A stretch of DNA of 64,000 nucleotides from UBA4416 sp035439445 (lineage in GTDB: Bacteria; Bacteroidota; Bacteroidia; B-17B0; Aurantibacillaceae), in the NCBI GenBank assembly GCA_035439445.1, contig DAORKG010000003.1:92569-156568 (forward strand). The letters are read 5' to 3'. Below the pieces are notes generated by a model. It saw nothing but the letters and a program-made list of their open reading frames with translations. It made no database searches and was not told the origin of the DNA. Position numbers and translations under genes: made by a program. Shown in pieces: positions 53,380 to 62,404 of the stretch. Each line of letters starts with the position of its first letter. Positions within the stretch are counted from its first letter, which is position 1.

Positions 53380-56325
53380 ATGCGTTTTTGGTTCACTAAA
53401 TACATCTTTTTTATATTTTTTATTATACTGAGTTTATATAGTAATGCTCAGCAAAAAGATAGTGCAACTTTAAAACCAGCTGAAATTAAAGAAGATGTAA
53501 ATGTAGCCAAAAAAAGAAAGTTTATTTACCTGATTTCAGACAGATTAAGTGATGACGATAAATTGGATGTTTTTAAATTTACCCCTGGTTCTCAAACACC
53601 TGCTCTTATTGTAATTAGAGGTCACATGGAAGTTATAGGGAATCCAAATGAAAAAAAAGCAAAAATTAGTGTATACAATGTTTCCAATAATCAACTTGTA
53701 GGCATCTACAATTCAAGCGCTTATACAGGGAACTACCTATTGATCTTAGCTCCTAACGTAAAATATTTATTTAAAGTTGAAGTCTCTGGCTATGGCACTA
53801 CCCAAGAATATGTTGAGATTCCTCTTAAAATAGATTATGAAATCTGTCAACAAGACTTAAAAATTAAACTCAACGAAAAAAACAAACCGGTTTTAATAAT
53901 CAATAGTTTTTTTGCAGATGAAAACGAAAAAGTATTCTATTTAAAATCTGTAGTTGATACAACTAAAATTAATGGAGACAATCAAATATTTACTTCTGAT
54001 GAAATTAAAAGACAAATTAATAAAACCGGACAAACAGATAACATTGATGAGTTAGTAAAGAAACAGTTAGAGGAGGAAAAGAAAAAACCGGAAGAAGCCT
54101 TAACCGCATTTAAGAATAATGATTACGAAAGGGCATTAGAAATATATGGTAGCTTATTGAAAAATGACCCGGGCGATCCATTTGTAAATTATTATTACGG
54201 TGTATGCCTTTTGAAATTAGATAGAAACAAAGCAAAAGCGATTAACTCTTTACTAATCGCTTCAAATGTAAAAGAAGTCCCCGTTGATGTATATTATTAC
54301 TTAGGTAGAGCCTATCATTTGTCATATTTATTTCAGGATGCTATAAAGGCCTATGAGCAATATAGAGGCAGGGTAAAACCTTATGACTTTGAAGGATTGG
54401 ATGGCCCGCTTCTTCAAAAAAATTGTTTAAATGGCATTAACTTAATGAATGATCAGGTAAACATTGAAGTCGTAAAAAGAACACCTACTCAATTAGAAAA
54501 TATTGTATCAAACTATAATCCTGATTTAATAAACGAAAGAGTAAGATTAAAAACTGATTTTTTCAATTCAACAATTGATAAAAAGAGAAATATCAAATTA
54601 TTGATGTGTAATAATACATCAACAGAGTATTACCACTCTAGCTATGGAGAAAAAGAACAAAAGCATCTGGATCTTTACAAAAACACTTTACTACCAAATG
54701 GAACTTTGAGTGCAAATCAAATACTTGGTCCCGAAATCAATACACCACATGATGATAGTTACCCATACCTTACTAAAGATGGCAATACTCTCTATTTCTC
54801 ATCAAAAGGTCACAACAGCATGGGTGGATATGATATTTTTAAATGTACTCGTAAAGACAGTTTATCTCCATGGTCAAGACCAGAAAATCTTGGTTATCCA
54901 ATCAATTCAACATATGATGATATTTTGTTTATTCCTGATGAAGGCAATCAAACTGCATCATACTGTAGTAACAGAAGAAATAACTCATATGAATATATTC
55001 AAATTAAAATGCCTCAAGAGGCGGTTACGAATTCAATTATCAAAGGGCAGTTCAGCACCTTAGATTCTATCCAAAAAAAGGATGCTTATATCACCGTGTT
55101 TAATTCAAATACAGGTGAGATAGCGGGTGTATACAAAACAAATCCAGCCACTGGGCAATATTTAATGATATTGGTATCAGGAACAAAATATGATATGTCA
55201 GTAGAATCTGAAGGATATTCTGATTTAACAAGTTCATTTGAAATTCCTGACAAGAAAGGAGAATTTGAATTGAAACAAACAATTAAACTTCAAAAAAATG
55301 GTACTCAAAAAACTATAAAAGTAAATAATTACTTTACTGAAGCCGAGGCTGCAAAAATATCGTTTGAAGCTCCTGCACCAAAAACAGCAACTAAAACAGT
55401 TGAACAAAAACCAATTAAACCCAAAAAACCTAAGCGAACGCCTGAACAAGCAGAAAAAGATAAGGAAGATTTAGCATTAGCTGAGAACCTTTATAATCAG
55501 GAAGTTTATCAGGAGGCAGGCTTAGTATATCAAAATTTAGAATTATACATTGACCTGGAACCAATTGATCAGTACAGGTATGGTGTATGTTTATTTAAAA
55601 CCAAAAAAGATAAAACCAATTGTATTACAGCATTAGAGGCATGTTTAGGAATGAAATCAGTACCTGTTGAAGTGTTTTATTATCTGGCAAAAGCAAACCA
55701 ACAAAGTTATAGATTTAGCACAGCAATCAATTACTATAAAAAGTACATGTCTGTTTGTGCACCTGAAGACATAAAAGTTTTAAAGATTGAACAAGAAATA
55801 AAATATTGTCAAAACGGTATTAAATTGGTTAATAATCCTGTTGTTTTAGAAGTATATGGCAAAAAACATGTAGATCAAAATGCTATACAAAATTCCTTAA
55901 CTGCTCTTGAATCAGGTGCAAAAATACTAGTAATTACAGATGACATGAGATCATCTATTGATAAAAAGAAAGAATTCAAATCATTACTTTACTTATCTCC
56001 CGATAAAAACACAGTGCTGTATTCGAGTTATGGAGAGAATGACTCTAATGGTAAAGATATCTACCAACTAAAAAAGCTGGCCAATGGTAAGTGGTCGCCA
56101 ACTCCACTAAATATAGCAAGTATAAATACACCGTTAGATGAAGAGTATCCATGTTTATCTAAAGACGGTAAAACACTCTATTTTTCATCAAAAGGATATG
56201 AAACTATGGGAGGCTATGATATTTTTAAAAGCGAGTGGAACGAATCAACACAAAGTTGGTCGGCACCTGTTAATATGGGCTGCCCAATAAATTCTCCATT
56301 TGATGACCTCTATTTTTTAGAATAG
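53380..56325 (+). CDS. Duplicated carboxypeptidase-regulatory/TPR/PD40 envelope protein
   Basis: 981 residues with a signal peptide (IFFIFFIILSLYSNA). It is built as two homologous copies of one module: a CarboxypepD-regulatory-like beta domain (~75-165 and ~550-645), TPRs (~240-360 and ~690-810), and WD40-like PD40 repeats (DSYPYLTKDGNTLYFSSKGHNSMGGYDIF ~455-545; EYPCLSKDGKTLYFSSKGYETMGGYDIF ~910-981). PorE-like T9SS proteins share the domain types but end in an OmpA domain, which is missing here. It may be a periplasmic or surface scaffold. It is not in a tight operon. Confidence 0.82.
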   Translation: MRFWFTKYIFFIFFIILSLYSNAQQKDSATLKPAEIKEDVNVAKKRKFIYLISDRLSDDDKLDVFKFTPGSQTPALIVIRGHMEVIGNPNEKKAKISVYNVSNNQLVGIYNSSAYTGNYLLILAPNVKYLFKVEVSGYGTTQEYVEIPLKIDYEICQQDLKIKLNEKNKPVLIINSFFADENEKVFYLKSVVDTTKINGDNQIFTSDEIKRQINKTGQTDNIDELVKKQLEEEKKKPEEALTAFKNNDYERALEIYGSLLKNDPGDPFVNYYYGVCLLKLDRNKAKAINSLLIASNVKEVPVDVYYYLGRAYHLSYLFQDAIKAYEQYRGRVKPYDFEGLDGPLLQKNCLNGINLMNDQVNIEVVKRTPTQLENIVSNYNPDLINERVRLKTDFFNSTIDKKRNIKLLMCNNTSTEYYHSSYGEKEQKHLDLYKNTLLPNGTLSANQILGPEINTPHDDSYPYLTKDGNTLYFSSKGHNSMGGYDIFKCTRKDSLSPWSRPENLGYPINSTYDDILFIPDEGNQTASYCSNRRNNSYEYIQIKMPQEAVTNSIIKGQFSTLDSIQKKDAYITVFNSNTGEIAGVYKTNPATGQYLMILVSGTKYDMSVESEGYSDLTSSFEIPDKKGEFELKQTIKLQKNGTQKTIKVNNYFTEAEAAKISFEAPAPKTATKTVEQKPIKPKKPKRTPEQAEKDKEDLALAENLYNQEVYQEAGLVYQNLELYIDLEPIDQYRYGVCLFKTKKDKTNCITALEACLGMKSVPVEVFYYLAKANQQSYRFSTAINYYKKYMSVCAPEDIKVLKIEQEIKYCQNGIKLVNNPVVLEVYGKKHVDQNAIQNSLTALESGAKILVITDDMRSSIDKKKEFKSLLYLSPDKNTVLYSSYGENDSNGKDIYQLKKLANGKWSPTPLNIASINTPLDEEYPCLSKDGKTLYFSSKGYETMGGYDIFKSEWNESTQSWSAPVNMGCPINSPFDDLYFLE

Positions 56326-56383
56326 TTTTTATACAAATTATTTTTGTTTCCCAATAAAATGAATTAATTTGGAGTAGTATTAT

Positions 56384-56824
56384 ATGCTGGTTCCAAAACA
56401 TAAAATAAAACTTATTGGTAGAAGAGAATATGTTCGTTTCCCTTTATTGGAAATTAATAAAGTAGAAGCCAAAATAGATACAGGTGCATACACTTGCGCC
56501 ATTCACTGCAATAATATTCTTCTAAAAAAAGAAGGCGAAAAACAAATATTAACCTTTCAATTACTAGATGAAAGAGTGTATCGCTTTGAGGAATTCACAA
56601 GAAAGAAGATTAAAAATTCTTTTGGCGAAATGGAAGAACGCTACATAATCAAAACATTAATTGTAATCGGACGAAAAAAAATAAAAACTAGTATTTCATT
56701 AAGTGATCGAGAAAATATGCGTTATCCTGTTCTTATTGGAAGACGATTACTTAAAGGAAAATTCATTATAGATGTAAATTTAATTTACACAAATGGTTTA
56801 AGTTTAAAAACCTTATTAAAATAA
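56384..56824 (+). CDS. rimB: RimB-like retropepsin-type protease (ATP-dependent Zn protease family, RimK-associated)
   Basis: 146 residues: KIKLIGRREYVRFPLLEINKVEAKIDTGAYTCAIHC contains the D-T-G-A aspartic-protease triad, and RYPVLIGRRLLKGKFIIDV is the second conserved block. The family (PF05618) accompanies RimK in many bacteria and trims or regulates the glutamate tails that RimK adds to ribosomal protein S6. It precedes rimK by 10 nt. Confidence 0.88.
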   Translation: MLVPKHKIKLIGRREYVRFPLLEINKVEAKIDTGAYTCAIHCNNILLKKEGEKQILTFQLLDERVYRFEEFTRKKIKNSFGEMEERYIIKTLIVIGRKKIKTSISLSDRENMRYPVLIGRRLLKGKFIIDVNLIYTNGLSLKTLLK

Positions 56825-56834
56825 AACATTCAAC

Positions 56835-57731
56835 ATGAAAATTGCCATCTTATCCCGAAACAAAAATTTGTATTCTACAAAGCGTTTAATAGAAGCTGCA
56901 GAACAAAGAGGTCATGAAGTATTGGTACTTGATCACATGAAATGTGTTTTGGTAATTGAGCAAGGGCGTCCTCATATTTATTACAACGGGAAAGAAGTAA
57001 CGGATGTAAATGCTGTTATCCCAAGAATTGGGGCAAGTGCTACCTTTTATGGAACTGCTGTTGTCCGTCAATTTGAAATGATGAAAATATTTACAGCTGT
57101 TGAATCACAAGCCTTAGTTCGTTCTCGCGATAAATTACGTAGCTTACAAATTTTGGCACGTGCCGGTTTAGGAATTCCTAAAACTGCATTCGCTAGTTCA
57201 CCTAATGATAAAGATATTGATAGCGTTATTGAAACCATTGGCGGTGCTCCATGTGTTGTGAAATTATTAGAAGGCACGCAAGGCATAGGTGTTATTTTGG
57301 CGGAAAATCAAAAAGCAGCTAAATCAGTAATTGAAGCTTTCTTGAAATTAGAAGCAAATATGTTGGTGCAAGAATATATTAAAGAAGCCAAAGGAGCTGA
57401 TTTAAGAGTATTTGTAGTTGATGGACAAATTGTAGGCGCTATGAAACGTCAGGCAAAAGAAGGAGAATTTAGAAGTAATTTACATAGAGGTGGAACAGCA
57501 ACCGTTATTCAGTTGACGCCGGAAGAACGTTCTACTGCTATTAAGGCTTGTAAAAAATTAGGATTAGGAATTGCCGGTGTTGATTTATTACAAAGCGATA
57601 GAGGTCCATTAGTTATGGAGGTAAATTCATCTCCCGGATTAGAAGGAATTGAAGGCGCAACAGGAGTTGATATTGCAGGCAAAATTATTGAGTATGTAGA
57701 ACGTAATGAGTTTAATACTCCAGGACAATAA
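56835..57731 (+). CDS. rimK: Ribosomal protein S6 glutamate ligase (ATP-grasp)
   Basis: 298 residues. ATP-grasp enzyme: SRDKLRSLQILARAGLGIPKT, GGAPCVVKLLEGTQGIGVILAE (glycine loop), VQEYIKEAKGADLRVFVV and VDLLQSDRGPLVMEVNSSPGLEGIE (metal site E-N). RimK adds glutamate residues to the C-terminus of S6 and changes translation. It follows the RimB-like gene by 10 nt and shares TAATG with the next gene. Confidence 0.95.
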   Translation: MKIAILSRNKNLYSTKRLIEAAEQRGHEVLVLDHMKCVLVIEQGRPHIYYNGKEVTDVNAVIPRIGASATFYGTAVVRQFEMMKIFTAVESQALVRSRDKLRSLQILARAGLGIPKTAFASSPNDKDIDSVIETIGGAPCVVKLLEGTQGIGVILAENQKAAKSVIEAFLKLEANMLVQEYIKEAKGADLRVFVVDGQIVGAMKRQAKEGEFRSNLHRGGTATVIQLTPEERSTAIKACKKLGLGIAGVDLLQSDRGPLVMEVNSSPGLEGIEGATGVDIAGKIIEYVERNEFNTPGQ

Positions 57732-58675
57732 TGCAGGATTTTATTATCAATAATCAAATTGTAAAAGCAGGAGAGAACAAACAAATTGTTTTAAACTCAT
57801 ATGAGCTTCATACAAAAACCAATATCGAAATTCCTGTTTTTGTTTTTAGAAGTAAACATAAGGGACCAACTCTATTGCTATCTGCAGGAATGCATGGTGA
57901 AGAAACCAATGGAATAGAAATCATCAGAAAAATTATTACTCGTGATGAGATTAAACATTTAAATTGTGGTAATGTGATTGCAATTCCGGTAATTAATAGT
58001 GTATCATTTTTATTTGGCAGCCGTGATTTGCCTGATGGCAGAGATTTAAACAGATGTTTCCCGGGAAATAAAAACGGTTCATTTGGAAGCAGAATTGCTT
58101 ATGATTTAATGAAACATATTGTTCCGTTAATTGATTTTGGTGTAGATTTTCATACAGGTGGAGCAAAGATTAGCAACAGTCCTCAAATACGCTGCGTGTT
58201 TGAATTTCCCGACAACCTTGCTTTAGCCAAAAAATTCTCCCCTCCACTTATCATTGATAGTAAGTATCGCGAAGGAACATTTAGAAAAGAAGCCGCAAAA
58301 AAAGATAAACCTATATTAGTATATGAAGGTGGAGAGAGCATGCGCTTTGATTATAATGCCATTAACGAGGGTGTAAATGGTTGCTTACGTTTGATGAGAA
58401 GTTACCACATGATAGATATTGATATACCAAAGAATCATGCGGTAAAAATCACAAAAGATACTTGGATACGCGCACACAGCAGTGGTTTATTCCACATGAA
58501 TAAAGTAAATGGTTCTTATGTTTCTAAAGATGACTTACTAGGGGTGATTTGTAATCCATTTGGAAATATAGAACATAAAATACATTCAACAGTTGATGGC
58601 TACATTGTTGGCATCAACAATCAGCCTGTTGTGAACCAAGGTGATGCTTTAATTCATATTGGGATGGAGGATTAA
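57731..58675 (+). CDS. Succinylglutamate desuccinylase/aspartoacylase-family protein
   Basis: 314 residues. The M14-like metal motifs are SAGMHGEETNG (H-x2-E), the Arg in DLNRCFPG and the His in GVDFHTGGAKIS. This family deacylates amino acids or cleaves glutamyl/aspartyl conjugates in the cytoplasm. It is translationally coupled to rimK (1-bp overlap), so it probably acts on glutamate tails or on free glutamyl products; this is inference. Its last ~75 residues form a biotinyl-like barrel domain (SGLFHMNKVNGSYVSKDDLLGVI). Confidence 0.9.
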   Translation: MQDFIINNQIVKAGENKQIVLNSYELHTKTNIEIPVFVFRSKHKGPTLLLSAGMHGEETNGIEIIRKIITRDEIKHLNCGNVIAIPVINSVSFLFGSRDLPDGRDLNRCFPGNKNGSFGSRIAYDLMKHIVPLIDFGVDFHTGGAKISNSPQIRCVFEFPDNLALAKKFSPPLIIDSKYREGTFRKEAAKKDKPILVYEGGESMRFDYNAINEGVNGCLRLMRSYHMIDIDIPKNHAVKITKDTWIRAHSSGLFHMNKVNGSYVSKDDLLGVICNPFGNIEHKIHSTVDGYIVGINNQPVVNQGDALIHIGMED

Positions 58676-58722
58676 TTACCTTCACTTGTTTTTCACAAAA
58701 AAAGTTTTAATTTTATTAAAAT

Positions 58723-58799
58723 AAAAAAAGCGAGAGTTGCCTCCCGCTTTAGATGTTTTCACAACGGAATAATCCTTATTGTGATTTGCTTTCAAAATG
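58723..58799 (-). ncRNA. tracrRNA of the type II-C CRISPR-Cas locus
   Basis: On the minus strand, starting at about 58799: an anti-repeat (58801-58779 region) complementary over 23 nt to the start of the CRISPR repeat, a nexus-like AAGGAUUAUUCCGUU hairpin (GGA/UCC stem), then the stem AAAGCGGGAG/CUCUCGCUUU and a U-run ending at about 58723. The length (~77 nt) and order (anti-repeat, nexus, terminator hairpin) fit Bacteroidota II-C tracrRNAs. It is transcribed away from cas9. Confidence 0.85.
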
Positions 58800-58804
58800 T
58801 AATA

Positions 58805-58812
58805 CAAATATA
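58805..58812 (-). promoter_or_regulatory. -7 promoter element for tracrRNA
   Basis: On the minus strand TATATTTG, 6 nt before the anti-repeat. This places the transcription start right at the anti-repeat. A -33 TTTG is not seen. Confidence 0.6.
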
Positions 58813-58825
58813 TAAATAATTTGAT

Positions 58826-61800
58826 ATGAAAAAATTTTTAGGGTTAGATATCGGAGTTTCGTCTGTTGGTCTCTCAGTAGTATATGAAAATAACAAACAA
58901 AAAGAAATAAAAGAATTAGCTGTAAGAATAGTACCTGAAGATCCAAATTTTCATGGGAAATTTTATTCAGGTAATACAGCAAGTAAAAACTTAGACAGGA
59001 CAACAAATAGAGGCATAAGAAGAGGTTATCAGCGTTTCAAGCAAAGACGTGACAATCTATATAAAGTTCTAAAAGATCATAATATGTTCCCGAATGACAT
59101 TTTATTTAAACTACCAACATATGAATTATATCAATTAAGAGCTAATGCGGTTACAAGACAAATATCATTGGAAGAATTGGGTCGTGTGTTAATTTTATTA
59201 AACCAACGCAGGGGTTTTTTAAGTAATAGAAAATCAAATTCAGAAGAAGAAAATTCCACAGATTATAAAAAGAGAATTGCAGAATTACAACACGAATTAA
59301 ATGGCAAAACAATAGGACAACAATTGTTTTCTGAAATTGAAAACAAAAAAAATAGCTTTGAAATAATTTTAAGAGAACGAACATATTTACGTGCATCATA
59401 TGTTGAGGAATTTGATAGAATCTGGGAATGTCAAAAAAAACATCACCATCAAGTGTTAACTGGTGGTGTAAATGAAGATGATAATAAAAGTACTTTATAT
59501 AATACGATACGAAATAAAATTATCTTTTATCAAAGACCTTTAAAAAGCCAAAAGGGTTTGGTATCTAATTGTCCTTTTGAAAAACATCACAAGGCGGTAA
59601 CTAAATCTTCACCATATTTTGAGATATTTAAAATATGGCAACGTTTAAATGACTTAGAAGTTACCTACGAAAATGGAACTAAAACAAAACCAACACTAGA
59701 ACAAAAACAAGAATTATTTAAACTATTATTTTTTGGAGAAAAGCTAAATAATAAATACAAGCTAACTGTTACTGAAATAAAAAAAGTACTAGGATTAAAA
59801 AGGAATGAAGGTTATTTAAATTTCACAGAACTTGATGGAAGTCGAACCTATTCTATACTTAAAAACGCATTATTAAAAGCAAATATTACAACACCTGAAG
59901 TTTATTTATTTTTTAACTTAGACAAAAACGATGAAAAAGGCGGTTTAATGGAGTTATGGCATATAACCTACTCTATACCTAATGAAAATGACGTTATCAA
60001 AACTCTAGAACAAAGATTTCATTTCAAAAAAGAGCAAGCGGAAATTATTTCAAAAGAAGTTGGCTATACCTCCGATTATGGTAATTTATCTACTCGAGCA
60101 ATCAGAAAACTATTACCACATTTACAAAAAGGATTAAATTATAGTGAAGCATGCGATGCTGTAAAATATGACCATAGTGGTTATAAAACAAAAATACAAT
60201 TAGAAGAAAAACTTAAACCAATAAAACAAAATAGTTTAAGAAATCCTGTTGTTGAGCAAGTATTAAATCAAGTCGTAAACATTGTAAATCTAGCCATTGA
60301 TAAACATGGGAAATTTGACGAGATAAGAGTTGAGCTAGCAAGAGAGTTAAGAAATAGTGCTAAAACAAGAAAAAACATTACAAACCTAAATTCAAAAAAC
60401 AAAAAAGAGAATGATAAAGTTAGAGAAATGTTACAAAAAGAATATGGCTACAAGATTGTAAATGGCAGAGATACCCAACGATATAAACTGTGGAATGAAA
60501 CTGATAAACAATGTTTGTATTGTAGTAACCCTATAACAAAAACAGATTTTTTAACTGGAAATGGAGAAATTGAACACATATTACCGAAATCTAGGTCTTT
60601 CAGTAATCATTCTAACAACTTCATTTTGGCTCATAGAAAATGTAATAGTGGTAAGGAAGGAAAAAACCAAATGACTGCTTATGATTTTATGGAATCAAAA
60701 GGCAAAGAAGCCCTTGAACAATACATTAAGAAAGTAAATGAATTTTACAAAGATGGAAAAGGAACTATCTCCAAATCTAAATTTGAAAATCTAATGTGCA
60801 AAGGAGATGATATACCTTCCGACTTTGTGGAACGAATGAAAAAAGATTCACAGTATATTTCAAAAGAAGCAGTAAAAATGCTTAAAAATGTTTGTGAAAA
60901 AACGTATACAACTACTGGACAAATCACAGACTTTTTACGTGAAAAATGGGAGTTAAAAAATGTACTTCAAGAAATTAGTTATGATAAATATAAAGCTATT
61001 GGGCAAATAGAGACTAAAGAATACAAAGACGGTCAAGGAAATATTAGAACTTACGAAACAATCAAAGATTGGAGTAAACGAGATGACCATCGTCATCATG
61101 CAGTTGACGCATTAATTTGTGCTTTAACAGATCAAAAAATAATATTTAAGTTAAATAATTTAAATAAAATTTATCAATATCAAAGAGATGCATTAAGTAA
61201 TGAAGAATTGGAGAAAATTAAGGCTACTTATGATTTTAAAAAACTAGACATTAAATCATTCGCTGATTTAATAGATGATTATTACTATTCACCGATAAAA
61301 AATTTAAGAGAAGAGGCTACTAAACATTTAGAAAATATTTTTATTTCTATCAAAAAGTCATCTAAGGTTTTAAGCAAAAACATTAACGAGCCAAAACATG
61401 TTAAGCCACAAATAACCTGGACTCCACGAGGAAGAATCCATGAAGATACAGTAATGGGTAAAGTAAAAAGGGTTGCTGAGAAAAAAGCTAAACTAAATGG
61501 AAAATTTACAATTATTGATTATATAGTAAATCCGGAAATTAAAGCCATAATAAAAAATCATTTATCCCAACATCAGGATAATCCTGAAATTGCTTTTAAT
61601 TCAAAAACATTAAAAAAGAATCCAATAAAATATAAAGACCAAGAACTCAAAGAAGTCCAAGTATATGAAGAAACATGCACTAAGCGCGTTCCTTTAACAG
61701 AAAATTTCACGGCAGCGCAAGTAGAAAAAATTACAGATGAGAAAATAAAAAATATTATAAAAGAAAGAATTTCAAAAAGCAAAAACATCAAAGAAGCATT

Positions 61801-62404
61801 CGCTAATTTAAAGGAAAATCCTATTTGGCTAAACAAAGAGAAAAGTATTCAAATTAAATCTGTTACTGTGTACGATGAAAGTAAAGTAGAACATGTTCGA
61901 GATGGTTATGTTAAAACTGGCGGTAATCATCACGCATTAATATATCGTGATGAAAACGGAAAATTTAACGAGAAAGTCATTTCATTTTGGGAAGCAGTTT
62001 CTATTGGCACTATAAATATTCAGCAAACTGGTAAACCTTATCCGATAATTAATAAAAAGGATGACAGCATACTTGGTACATTTCAATTCTCAATGATGAT
62101 AAACGACTTGTTTGTTTTTGATTTAAAACACTCTGAAAACCCAACTGAAAATGAAATTAATTTTCTAGATAAAAAAAACAGAGCCATAATAAGTAAAAAA
62201 CTATTTAGATTACAAAAACTTTCTAAAAATAATGCTGGTCAATTTCAAACTGATTTTAGACATCATTTAGAAACAACGGTGAACAGAAATGAGAATGAAT
62301 TAAGAGGAATCGCTTGGGAACGTTTTCAATCAAATGATAACTTGAAAAGAATAACTAAAATCAGAATCAATCATCTAGGAGAAATTATTAAAATAGGAGA
62401 ATGA
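58826..62404 (+). CDS. cas9: CRISPR-associated nuclease Cas9, type II-C
   Basis: 1192 residues. RuvC-I LGLDIGVSSVGLSVV (D8), arginine-rich bridge helix NRGIRRGYQRFKQRRD, RuvC-II DEIRVELARELRNS (E503), HNH CLYC...GEIEHILPKSRSFSNHSNNFILAHRKCNSGKEGK (E583, H584, with C563, C566 and C606), and RuvC-III DDHRHHAVDALICALT (H758, D761). All nuclease residues are present, with Glu where many Cas9s have Asp before the HNH His. In the C-terminal part, ~893-955 and ~960-1025 are two related segments. It ends in ATGA shared with cas1. Confidence 0.97.
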   Translation: MKKFLGLDIGVSSVGLSVVYENNKQKEIKELAVRIVPEDPNFHGKFYSGNTASKNLDRTTNRGIRRGYQRFKQRRDNLYKVLKDHNMFPNDILFKLPTYELYQLRANAVTRQISLEELGRVLILLNQRRGFLSNRKSNSEEENSTDYKKRIAELQHELNGKTIGQQLFSEIENKKNSFEIILRERTYLRASYVEEFDRIWECQKKHHHQVLTGGVNEDDNKSTLYNTIRNKIIFYQRPLKSQKGLVSNCPFEKHHKAVTKSSPYFEIFKIWQRLNDLEVTYENGTKTKPTLEQKQELFKLLFFGEKLNNKYKLTVTEIKKVLGLKRNEGYLNFTELDGSRTYSILKNALLKANITTPEVYLFFNLDKNDEKGGLMELWHITYSIPNENDVIKTLEQRFHFKKEQAEIISKEVGYTSDYGNLSTRAIRKLLPHLQKGLNYSEACDAVKYDHSGYKTKIQLEEKLKPIKQNSLRNPVVEQVLNQVVNIVNLAIDKHGKFDEIRVELARELRNSAKTRKNITNLNSKNKKENDKVREMLQKEYGYKIVNGRDTQRYKLWNETDKQCLYCSNPITKTDFLTGNGEIEHILPKSRSFSNHSNNFILAHRKCNSGKEGKNQMTAYDFMESKGKEALEQYIKKVNEFYKDGKGTISKSKFENLMCKGDDIPSDFVERMKKDSQYISKEAVKMLKNVCEKTYTTTGQITDFLREKWELKNVLQEISYDKYKAIGQIETKEYKDGQGNIRTYETIKDWSKRDDHRHHAVDALICALTDQKIIFKLNNLNKIYQYQRDALSNEELEKIKATYDFKKLDIKSFADLIDDYYYSPIKNLREEATKHLENIFISIKKSSKVLSKNINEPKHVKPQITWTPRGRIHEDTVMGKVKRVAEKKAKLNGKFTIIDYIVNPEIKAIIKNHLSQHQDNPEIAFNSKTLKKNPIKYKDQELKEVQVYEETCTKRVPLTENFTAAQVEKITDEKIKNIIKERISKSKNIKEAFANLKENPIWLNKEKSIQIKSVTVYDESKVEHVRDGYVKTGGNHHALIYRDENGKFNEKVISFWEAVSIGTINIQQTGKPYPIINKKDDSILGTFQFSMMINDLFVFDLKHSENPTENEINFLDKKNRAIISKKLFRLQKLSKNNAGQFQTDFRHHLETTVNRNENELRGIAWERFQSNDNLKRITKIRINHLGEIIKIGE

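Noticed and set aside
58826..62404. Cas9 HNH inactivated by Glu in place of Asp
   Set aside because: Glu-His is, as far as I recall, seen in active Bacteroidota II-C relatives, and the His and Asn of the motif remain.
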